Shown: in pieces, positions 17,070 to 23,952 of the stretch
Layout: each line of letters begins with the position of its first letter
Position numbering within the stretch: position 1 is the stretch's first letter
DNA from: an uncultured Duncaniella sp.
GTDB taxonomy: Bacteria; Bacteroidota; Bacteroidia; Bacteroidales; Muribaculaceae
DNA: 64,000 nucleotides
Assembly (NCBI GenBank): GCA_910577335.1
Contig: CAJTMJ010000012.1
Coordinates: forward strand, 24,644 to 88,643
Direction: 5' to 3'
Position numbers and translations under genes: made by a program
The notes under the pieces: model-generated
Told to the model about the DNA's origin: nothing
Database searches by the model: none
The model's input: the letters and a program-made list of their open reading frames with translations, nothing else

Positions 17070-17094
17070 CACAGTTTTTTCAACCAATATTGTT

Positions 17095-17706
17095 GTGGGA
17101 AAATTTTCAGAATTTCGCCTTCCATTGAAAACTATCTCCGAAGGGACTCAGGAATTTGAGTATCACCTCGGAAAGCAGTTTTTCGTAAACATGGAGAGTG
17201 CCGACATACATGATGCTGACCTTACGGTCAAGCTGACTGTGACACATAAGCATGATATCTACAATCTTGCTTTTCATGTGTTCGGTACTGTTACGTTGAT
17301 ATGTGACCGTTGTCTGGATGATTTGATTCAGCCGATAGACGCCACATACGACATCGCCGTGAAATTCGGCGAAGATTATTCCGAGACCGACGAACTTCTC
17401 GTCATTCCCGAAAGTGACAATTACCTCAATGTGTCATATATGATTTATGACACGGCATCGCTCGCTATACCGGTAAAGCATGTTCATCCTCTTGGCAAAT
17501 GCAACCGTGCAATGAGCGCTCTGCTGCGCAAGCATCGCGCCACCAAGAGTGACGATGAGGATGCCGAACTCGCAGACCAGCTCATGGATGAGATGGAGAC
17601 CATGGATTCAGCCCCCGACGGCGCTGATGACGCTCCGACCGATCCGCGCTGGGACGAGCTTAAGAAGCTGTCATCGCAAGGTGATGGCGATAGCCGTGAG
17701 GAGTAA
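17095..17706 (+). CDS. DUF177/YceD family protein
   Basis: A 203-residue member of the YceD/DUF177 family, linked in plants and bacteria to 23S rRNA accumulation and usually encoded directly before rpmF, as here. The start is GTG: the family N-terminus in Bacteroidetes begins MGKF, and this reading frame gives MGKFSEFRLPLKTIS. The conserved C-x2-C segment reads LICDRCLDDLIQPI near residue 80 and the second family block GKCNRAM is near residue 138; the C-terminus is acidic. It shares a promoter with rpmF, 67 bp downstream. Confidence 0.92.
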   Translation: MGKFSEFRLPLKTISEGTQEFEYHLGKQFFVNMESADIHDADLTVKLTVTHKHDIYNLAFHVFGTVTLICDRCLDDLIQPIDATYDIAVKFGEDYSETDELLVIPESDNYLNVSYMIYDTASLAIPVKHVHPLGKCNRAMSALLRKHRATKSDDEDAELADQLMDEMETMDSAPDGADDAPTDPRWDELKKLSSQGDGDSREE

Positions 17707-17773
17707 GGCTGAATTAAAACAGTGCAGATAATTATTACATTTCTTCAAGATAACAAAATAATACAATAAAGTC

Positions 17774-17959
17774 ATGGCACATCCTAAACGAAAACAATCA
17801 AAGACTCGTACAGCAAAGCGTCGTACTCACGATAAGGCTGTAGTTCCCACTTTGGCACTTTGCCCCAACTGCGGTTCATGGCACCTCTATCACACAGTGT
17901 GTGGAGAATGCGGATACTACCGCGGACGCATCGCAATCGAAAAAACAGCAGCAGTCTAA
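17774..17959 (+). CDS. rpmF: 50S ribosomal protein L32
   Basis: A 61-residue large-subunit ribosomal protein. It begins MAHPKRKQSKTRTAKRRTHD, the typical L32 N-terminus, and contains the zinc ribbon CPNCG...CGECG, meaning it is the Cys-containing, zinc-binding form. Conserved order DUF177-rpmF-fabH supports the call. A terminator-like hairpin with a possible antiterminator follows directly. Confidence 0.98.
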   Translation: MAHPKRKQSKTRTAKRRTHDKAVVPTLALCPNCGSWHLYHTVCGECGYYRGRIAIEKTAAV

Positions 17960-17979
17960 GCGACTGTTGACGAATGAAA

Positions 17980-18030
17980 ATCTCGCGCAGCTCTGACCGG
18001 GTCTGCGTGTGATTTTTTATGTGCCCGGTC
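17980..18030 (+). terminator. Terminator between rpmF and fabH with competing downstream complement
   Basis: ATCTCGCGCAG (17980-17990) pairs with CTGCGTGTGAT (18003-18013) with one mismatch and one G-U pair, followed by six U. The loop contains GACCGGG (17995-18001), exactly complementary to CCCGGTC (18024-18030) just after the U-run. Formation of the second pairing would disturb the terminator, so this may be an attenuator or a pseudoknot ahead of fabH. Confidence 0.65.
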
Positions 18031-18054
18031 ATTAACAAAAAGTAGTTTTCAGTT

Positions 18055-19038
18055 ATGCTCAATGCTCGCATTACGGGACTTGCTTCGTATGCTCCCGATG
18101 ATATCCTCGATAACGAAATGTTATCAAAAATGGTGGACACCAACGATGAGTGGATTACCACCCGTGTCGGCATCAAAGAGCGCCGTATACTCCGCGACCC
18201 TTCCAAAGGTTCATCATACCTTGGCATCAAGGCTGTGGAGCGTCTGTTGGAATCAACAGGTACCAAGCCTGAGGAAGTGGATCTTTTGATTTGCGCAACT
18301 TCAAATCCCGACTATCGTTTCCCGTCTACCGGCTCGATCATTGCTCACAACCTTGGACTTAACAATGCATACGCATACGATATCCAAGCCGCTTGTGCAG
18401 GTTTCCTCGTAGCTCTTGAGGATGGTTCGGCATATATCAAGTCAGGTCTTCGTAAGAAAGTAGTGGTAGTTGCCGCTGAGAAGATGTCATCAATGACCAA
18501 CTATACCGACCGTGCCACATGTCCTTTGTTCGGTGATGGCGCAGGCGCTATGTTGCTTGAACCTACCGAAGAGAATGTGGGTATCATTGACGGTGTGTTC
18601 CATATCAACGGTGAAGGTCTTGAACATCTATGGATGCCAGCAGGAGGTTCTGCCCTTCCTGCCTCACATGAGACAGTTGACGCACAGCAGCACTATGTGA
18701 TTCAGGACGGTCGCAATGTCTACAAGAACGCTGTAACCGACATGCTCGAATCATCGCTTGAAGTAATGAACCGCAATAACCTCACCATCGATCAGGTTGA
18801 CTGGTTCATACCCCATCAGGCAAATCTTCGCATCATCGAAGCTGTAGGCTCACGCCTCGGTATCGACAATGAGAAAGTGCTTGTCAACATTGAGAAGTAT
18901 GGCAACACATCAGCTGCCTCTATACCTCTTTGTCTTGACGAATACAAGGATCGCCTTAAGAAGGGTGACCGTGTGATCCTTACTGCCTTCGGCGCAGGTT
19001 TCACTTGGGGTGCTCTCTACATCATCTGGGATCTCTAA
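18055..19038 (+). CDS. fabH: beta-ketoacyl-ACP synthase III
   Basis: Condenses acetyl- (or branched-chain acyl-) CoA with malonyl-ACP to start fatty acid synthesis. The 327-residue thiolase-fold protein has the full catalytic triad: Cys114 in QAACAGF, His254 in WFIPHQANLRI and Asn284 in YGNTSAASIPL; the C-terminal GAGFTWG glycine loop is intact. It follows rpmF after an attenuator-like hairpin and precedes era, an order common in Bacteroidetes. plsX, which separates rpmF and fabH in many other bacteria, is not here. Confidence 0.98.
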   Translation: MLNARITGLASYAPDDILDNEMLSKMVDTNDEWITTRVGIKERRILRDPSKGSSYLGIKAVERLLESTGTKPEEVDLLICATSNPDYRFPSTGSIIAHNLGLNNAYAYDIQAACAGFLVALEDGSAYIKSGLRKKVVVVAAEKMSSMTNYTDRATCPLFGDGAGAMLLEPTEENVGIIDGVFHINGEGLEHLWMPAGGSALPASHETVDAQQHYVIQDGRNVYKNAVTDMLESSLEVMNRNNLTIDQVDWFIPHQANLRIIEAVGSRLGIDNEKVLVNIEKYGNTSAASIPLCLDEYKDRLKKGDRVILTAFGAGFTWGALYIIWDL

Positions 19039-19077
19039 TCTCGGACTGTGACTTTGGCGAAATCCAATAAATTTTAC

Positions 19078-19107
19078 AAAAATAGCATCTTTTTAGGTGC
19101 TATTTTT
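19078..19107 (+). terminator. Terminator after fabH
   Basis: AAAAATAGCA (19078-19087) and TGCTATTTTT (19098-19107) form a perfect 10-bp stem whose 3' arm supplies the U-run. The last bases also spell TATTTTTG, a full -7 box that could start the era transcript. Confidence 0.85.
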
Positions 19108-19131
19108 GTTTTAATTTAAAATCAACTAATT

Positions 19132-19171
19132 GGACTGATTTAATTCTCTTTACGGGAGGTTAGGTCTGTCC
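19132..19171 (+). promoter_or_regulatory. Leader hairpin before era
   Basis: GGACTGATTTAATTCTC pairs with GAGGTTAGGTCTGTCC across a 7-nt loop with G-U pairs and one T-T mismatch. The G-U pairs preserve the CTGATTTAA left arm seen in the dut and DUF3256 leaders. It ends 20 nt before the ATG. Confidence 0.6.
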
Positions 19172-19191
19172 GTTATAAAAAATAATCATCA

Positions 19192-20076
19192 ATGGAACAT
19201 AAAGCAGGATTTGTCAATATAGTGGGAAACCCTAATGTGGGTAAGTCAACTCTGATGAATGATCTCGTTGGGGAACGCATAAGTATAATAACTTCAAAAG
19301 CCCAGACCACCCGTCACCGCATAATGGGTATCGTCAACACGCCCGATTATCAGATAGTGTTTTCCGATACTCCCGGTGTGCTCACTCCTAAATATAAATT
19401 GCAGGAGAGCATGTTGAGCTTCAGCGAGGGCGCTCTCGTTGACGCCGATGTGCTGATATATGTGACCGATGTGGTCGAAGATCCTTCGAAAAATTCTGAC
19501 TTCCTTGCCAAAGTGACAAAGGAGAAGATACCTGTGCTGCTTGTTATCAATAAGATAGATCTTGTGAAGGCGCAGGCTGATCTTGAAGCTCTGACCGACA
19601 AATGGCATGGGATACTTCCAAACGCAGAGATATTCCCAATTTCCGCAAAGGAACGTTTCAATGTTGACAATCTGCTTAACAGAATTGTGGAGCTTCTTCC
19701 GGTGTCGGCTCCTTATTTCGGCAAGGATGCCCTGACTGACAAGCCGGCTCGATTCTTTGTCACTGAGATTATCCGTGAAAAGATATTGCTGCAATATGAG
19801 AAGGAGATACCTTACTCAGTTGAGGTGATAGTTGAGAAATTTGAGGAGAAGGAAAACTCCATACATATCATGGCTGTGATATATGTCGAACGTGACAGCC
19901 AGAAGGGTATAATAATCGGTCATGCCGGAAGCAAAATCAAGAAAGTAGGCATGGAGGCACGAAAGGATATAGAGAAATTCTTTGGCAAGAGTGTGTTCCT
20001 CGAACTTTTCGTGAAGGTAGAGCCTAACTGGCGAAACCGTGAGAACAAGCTCCGTTCGTTCGGCTATATGGAATAA
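19192..20076 (+). CDS. era: GTPase Era
   Basis: Essential GTPase that binds the 3' end of 16S rRNA and checks 30S maturation. The 294-residue protein has G1 GNPNVGKST (residues 12-20), the effector TTRHRIMGI region, G3 DTPG, G4 NKID and a C-terminal KH domain (about 205-294) with the GxxG-type GHAGSKIKKVG loop. The gene der (engA), which often follows era in Bacteroidetes, is not present; instead a strong terminator follows. A leader hairpin precedes it. Confidence 0.98.
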   Translation: MEHKAGFVNIVGNPNVGKSTLMNDLVGERISIITSKAQTTRHRIMGIVNTPDYQIVFSDTPGVLTPKYKLQESMLSFSEGALVDADVLIYVTDVVEDPSKNSDFLAKVTKEKIPVLLVINKIDLVKAQADLEALTDKWHGILPNAEIFPISAKERFNVDNLLNRIVELLPVSAPYFGKDALTDKPARFFVTEIIREKILLQYEKEIPYSVEVIVEKFEEKENSIHIMAVIYVERDSQKGIIIGHAGSKIKKVGMEARKDIEKFFGKSVFLELFVKVEPNWRNRENKLRSFGYME

Positions 20077-20134
20077 GACTTAATAAGCTACAGATTATAG
20101 GGTTAGTCTAAAGACTCTGATAATTAAGAGCATA

Positions 20135-20170
20135 AAGCCACCGAAATCGTCTGGATTTCGGTGGCTTTTT
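20135..20170 (+). terminator. Terminator after era
   Basis: AAGCCACCGAAATC and GATTTCGGTGGCTT form a perfect 14-bp stem, followed by TTTGTTTTTTT. It separates era from the next unit, which has its own promoter. Confidence 0.95.
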
Positions 20171-20191
20171 GTTTTTTTGTGGACGGGATAG

Positions 20192-20223
20192 TTTGCAAGT
20201 GATGTTGAAATGGTGTAACTTTG
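20192..20223 (+). promoter_or_regulatory. Promoter of the cysteine-desulfidase-like gene
   Basis: TTTG (20192-20195), 20-bp spacer and TAACTTTG (20216-20223) followed by C. The transcript should start about 40 nt before the ATG at 20272. Confidence 0.8.
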
Positions 20224-20271
20224 CTGTTGTAAAATTTGTCCTTAAATCGGCTATGGAAGCCGTCTGTAAAT

Positions 20272-21555
20272 ATGTTGAATAAAGAGAAGAGAGAGAGAAT
20301 AATCTCACTTATTAAAAGGGAAGTTGTGCCGGCGATAGGTTGTACCGAACCGGTCGCTGTGGCGTTGTGTGTTGCCAAAGCTACAGAGCTGCTTGGGAGT
20401 GTGCCAGCACGTATGGAAGCCCGGTTGAGCAGCAACATACTTAAGAATGCGATGGGTGTTGGTATTCCCGGCACGGGTATGATAGGTCTGCCGATTGCTA
20501 TGGCTCTCGGGGCATTGACCGGCAAGTCGGAGGCAGGTCTTGAAGTGCTTTGCAACGTTACGCCGGAAGCTGTGGAAAAAGGTAAGGCTTATATAAATGA
20601 AGGACGTATAAGCATAGCTCTCGACCCCGATGCACCCTCAAAGCTTCATATAGATGTGACGGCATATAACGATGAAGGGGAGAAGGCACGTTCCGTTATC
20701 TCATGTGAGCATACCCATTTCGTGTTGCTTCAGAAGGGTGACCAAGTGCTTCACTCCGAGGAGATAAATGGGGATGCCGCAGAGGCTTCGGACGACATAG
20801 CTCTTGATATGGCTATGATTTATGAATTTGCCACCGAGACTCCTCTTGAAGATATATCCTTTATATTAGAGGCTAAAAAGCTTAATATGGCAGCCTCACA
20901 GACGGCACTTTCAGGCGACTACGGTCACTCGCTCGGTGCTACCATACGACAATACGGACTGAAATACTATGGCGACACACCCGTGGAGCACATGATTTCA
21001 TATACGTCAGCAGCATGTGACGCACGTATGGGTGGCGCTCCTATAGCTGTGATGTCAAATTCGGGCAGCGGTAATCAGGGTATCACCGCCACAATGCCTG
21101 TGGTAAGCTTTGCGGAGGATATGAACGCAACTGAAGAGCAGACCATACGAGCTTTGATACTGAGCCATCTCACCAGCATATATATAAAGCAGAGCCTTGG
21201 CAGACTGTCGGCTCTCTGCGGATGTGTTGTAGCGTCTACCGGAGCGTCCGGGGCGATAGTCTATCTGATGGGTGGCGGCTACAATGAGGTATGCGCCTCA
21301 ATCAAGAATATGATAGCCAATCTTACAGGCATGATATGTGACGGAGCGAAACCGTCGTGCGCATTGAAGATTTCGTCGGGCGTCACCACTGCGATGATGT
21401 CAGCTATGCTCGCCATGAATGGTAAATGTGTCACCTCGGCTGAAGGTATAGTTAGCGAGGATGTGGATGTCACCATTCATAACCTCACATCAATAGGTCG
21501 TGAAGCTATGACAGAGACTGACCGTCTCGTGCTCCAGATTATGACCTCAAAATAG
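20272..21555 (+). CDS. L-cysteine desulfidase / UPF0597 (serine dehydratase alpha-like) protein
   Basis: A 427-residue cytosolic protein of the UPF0597/YhaM family, related to the alpha chain of iron-sulfur L-serine dehydratase; characterised relatives break down L-cysteine to pyruvate, sulfide and ammonia. The Cys residues expected to hold the cluster are in AIGCTEPVAVAL (near residue 25), SAACDARMGG and the LSALCGCVVASTGASG region; glycine-rich GIPGTGMIGLP is also typical. The ATG at 20272 (MLNKEKRERI) is preferred over an upstream TTG because it fits the family and the promoter. It is monocistronic with a terminator of its own. Confidence 0.88.
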   Translation: MLNKEKRERIISLIKREVVPAIGCTEPVAVALCVAKATELLGSVPARMEARLSSNILKNAMGVGIPGTGMIGLPIAMALGALTGKSEAGLEVLCNVTPEAVEKGKAYINEGRISIALDPDAPSKLHIDVTAYNDEGEKARSVISCEHTHFVLLQKGDQVLHSEEINGDAAEASDDIALDMAMIYEFATETPLEDISFILEAKKLNMAASQTALSGDYGHSLGATIRQYGLKYYGDTPVEHMISYTSAACDARMGGAPIAVMSNSGSGNQGITATMPVVSFAEDMNATEEQTIRALILSHLTSIYIKQSLGRLSALCGCVVASTGASGAIVYLMGGGYNEVCASIKNMIANLTGMICDGAKPSCALKISSGVTTAMMSAMLAMNGKCVTSAEGIVSEDVDVTIHNLTSIGREAMTETDRLVLQIMTSK

Positions 21556-21584
21556 AATATTCGATTTGTTTATTTAGAAGTTAA

Positions 21585-21619
21585 GGCGCACCGCAGTGAT
21601 GCAGTGCGCCAAATTTTTT
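21585..21619 (+). terminator. Terminator after the desulfidase-like gene
   Basis: GGCGCAC and GTGCGCC close a hairpin (21585-21610) followed by AAATTTTTTA. It lies between convergent genes; the U-run favours the plus strand. Confidence 0.85.
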
Positions 21620-21637
21620 ATTAAAGTCAACGTTTTG

Positions 21638-22807
21638 TCAGAAGATAATCTGGAGACGGGCTTCAAGTATGTTTACATGACGCTTGGGGAGCAGATTTTC
21701 CACTTTGCGGTCACGCACGGTGGTGTAAGAATAGCGGAGACGAGCTATCATCCATGAATTCACATAGTAGTTGAATGTGCAGTTGGCATCTTGGCTTATA
21801 CCGCCCCATACAGCAGCCGATGAATCGGAGCCTTTAGTGTAGTTATATCCCAGAACCATCTCCAATGACCCTGCCGCAGGTGTTGCCACACCTGCATCGG
21901 TATGGGTATATGTGTATTGTGACCCGATAAGCAGGGCACGGAACATTCCGTATGCGCCATGTGCTTTGAAATTCTTGAATCCGTCTTTTCGTATCACGTT
22001 CATATAGTAATATTGCGCTTCAAATGCCATATTCCCCTTTATGAGCAGAAATTCGGGTGAGAGTTTGAATGAGCCTTTGGCATGATCGATGGTAGCGGAG
22101 AGGTCGGTCACCTTTGACACACGGCTGGGGAAGTTGGCTGAGTAGTTGAAGCCGTTGTGCTCCTCATTGTCGGGTGAAGAGTAGTTGAACGAGCATCCTA
22201 ACTGCAATACGTCGCCGTCAATATGCTTTGGACGGTAAAGAAGTCGTGTCTGTACTCCCCATGACTGTTTACCCATCTCAGTGGCGTTTTTCTTCATGGC
22301 GTTCGCCTCGGTAAACACAGAAGTGCCGGCGAAATATTGCCCTTTGTCATATACCCACATGAGGGCGAGCAGACGCGGATTGGCATAGAAAAACTCATTG
22401 GAGGTAGGTTCTTCGTATGAAGGCTTCATTGAAGAGCTGGTCTCGGAGTTAAGTCCCCATTGAGGAACGAAATAGCCGCCACGTATGAAATTATTTTCGT
22501 TGATGTCGTATTCTATATATGTGTCCTTGAGTCCGACTTTGCCATATCCGAAACCTACATCTATCTTGGCTTTCCACTTGCCGTAACTTGCTTTTGCTCC
22601 AAGGCGGAGGTCCGGAATAGCCACTCCATCCACGAATTTTGTATCTTCGTCATTTTCAATTTTGCTGTTGCCGCCCATATACACGGCACCGTCCATTAGG
22701 ATTCGCCCGGTGGGTTTTATGCTGAATTTCGGTGTGCTAACATCGTCAGCTAATGCGGAAAAGGCACATAGTGAGGCTACCGCACATACTATCATCAAAG
22801 TTTTCAT
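21638..22807 (-). CDS. outer-membrane porin of the OprO/OprP-like family
   Basis: A 389-residue beta-barrel protein with a signal peptide (about 20 residues, ending SALADD). The body shows alternating aromatic/polar strands typical of porins (GAKASYGKWKAKIDVGFGYG, FIRGGYFVPQWGLN) and ends with the outer-membrane insertion signature LEARLQIIF, a terminal Phe. The segment DTYIEYDINENNFIRGGYF resembles phosphate-selective porins O and P. A second, shorter relative lies at 44385-45410. It follows the acid phosphatase gene by 98 bp on the same strand, so the pair may release and take up phosphate or other small solutes (inference). Confidence 0.85.
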   Translation of the reverse strand: MKTLMIVCAVASLCAFSALADDVSTPKFSIKPTGRILMDGAVYMGGNSKIENDEDTKFVDGVAIPDLRLGAKASYGKWKAKIDVGFGYGKVGLKDTYIEYDINENNFIRGGYFVPQWGLNSETSSSMKPSYEEPTSNEFFYANPRLLALMWVYDKGQYFAGTSVFTEANAMKKNATEMGKQSWGVQTRLLYRPKHIDGDVLQLGCSFNYSSPDNEEHNGFNYSANFPSRVSKVTDLSATIDHAKGSFKLSPEFLLIKGNMAFEAQYYYMNVIRKDGFKNFKAHGAYGMFRALLIGSQYTYTHTDAGVATPAAGSLEMVLGYNYTKGSDSSAAVWGGISQDANCTFNYYVNSWMIARLRYSYTTVRDRKVENLLPKRHVNILEARLQIIF

Positions 22808-22905
22808 TGCGGAATAGTTTTAGTAGATTGTAAGTATGATAAAGAGAAGGTGGAGGAGAGAGGATGTGTTCTTATATTAGGAAGATATATGTGTATTTGG
22901 GGATG

Positions 22906-23736
22906 CTATAGATCGGATGTAGTGGGAGTCGGTACGGGTGTGCCTTTAGCCACTTTGCCTGACTTTTTCAGTTTCTTGAATTCGGTTTTAGCCTTTTCAA
23001 GCTGCTGTTGGAAAGCGGGGTCGGCATGTAGGCGAGCCACGGTGACAGCACCGGTGATGCGTCCTGCGTCAACATCGCTTTGGAAATGATAACCGCAGAT
23101 GACACGGCTTTCGCCCATCTCGTATCCGCGTTTTAGGATCTCATTCTGGCGTTCAGGGTTGATTTCAGCGAGTACAAGTGCAGTAGCCCAGCCGATGGAT
23201 GTATGACCTGAAGGATATGAGCCGTTGGTGGAGAGTTCTTCTTGCTGTTCGGGGTTGCAGGTGTCTTCCTCGTAGAATGCGAACGGACGCTGACGGTTGT
23301 AGAAGTTCTTAGCCTCACGTGTGCCGAGGTCGCCGGCATCCTCACGCATACCTATGATTAATTTTAGAATTTCGGGTGTCTGGTCCTCGCTGATTTCAAT
23401 GCCGAACGCTTCCGAGAATGCTTCGGGAACACCGTTGCCTGACACGCGGGCATCGGTCACAGCCTGATCGCCACGGGGAGTGTTGCGCATGGTCTTGCCC
23501 CAATTATAGCGGGCTTGGTCGTTGAGGAATGTGATTGAAGCTCCATCCGGTGGAGGAGGGAGGAGCAGATAGCTGTTAGGGACATCACCTTCCTGAAGGA
23601 AGAACAGTTCGGGATTGGTGCGATGGTCCTTGATTTTCTTTTCGGTAGAAGCTTCCTGTGCGAATGCAAGGGATACACAGCTTACGAAAAATGCGCATAC
23701 GACACTGCGAAATAGTGAAACGTGTAGAGCTTTCAT
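22906..23736 (-). CDS. PAP2-family (class A) acid phosphatase
   Basis: A 276-residue secreted phosphatase: signal peptide MKALHVSLFRSVVCAFFVSC to about residue 26. The three-part vanadate/PAP2 active site is complete: KNFYNRQRP (KxxxxxxRP), SYPSGHTS (PSGH) and ESRVICGYHFQSDVDAGR (SRxxxxxHxxxD). Order and spacing match bacterial class A nonspecific acid phosphatases such as PhoN/PhoC, which act in the periplasm. It is upstream of the porin on the same strand. The Lys-rich C-terminal tail after residue 255 is not part of the fold. Confidence 0.94.
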   Translation of the reverse strand: MKALHVSLFRSVVCAFFVSCVSLAFAQEASTEKKIKDHRTNPELFFLQEGDVPNSYLLLPPPPDGASITFLNDQARYNWGKTMRNTPRGDQAVTDARVSGNGVPEAFSEAFGIEISEDQTPEILKLIIGMREDAGDLGTREAKNFYNRQRPFAFYEEDTCNPEQQEELSTNGSYPSGHTSIGWATALVLAEINPERQNEILKRGYEMGESRVICGYHFQSDVDAGRITGAVTVARLHADPAFQQQLEKAKTEFKKLKKSGKVAKGTPVPTPTTSDL

Positions 23737-23884
23737 GTCTTGTTGAAATTAAGAATGGGTTATTGTGATTTTGTTAGATTTGCTGCGTATGTCGGTCGAT
23801 GAATGGCTGAATTACGTAGCTGTATCTAAATAACGACAAAACTTTAGGTTAGGTTTATACATTTTTTTATGTTCTTTAGCATAC

Positions 23885-23923
23885 AAAAACGGTCTCCGAA
23901 CCGATTAGGGGTTCAGAGACCGT
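23885..23923 (-). terminator. Terminator after glgP
   Basis: ACGGTCTC and GAGACCGT with inner GAACC/GGTTC form a long hairpin; on the minus strand the A-run at 23885-23889 becomes a U-run. It sits 30 bp after the glgP stop codon. Confidence 0.92.
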
Positions 23924-23952
23924 TATTATAATTGGTTATCTACCTGCGCGTA

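Noticed and set aside
20236..20271. TTG start 12 codons before the desulfidase-like ATG
   Set aside because: It begins close to the predicted transcription start and is not part of the family N-terminus.
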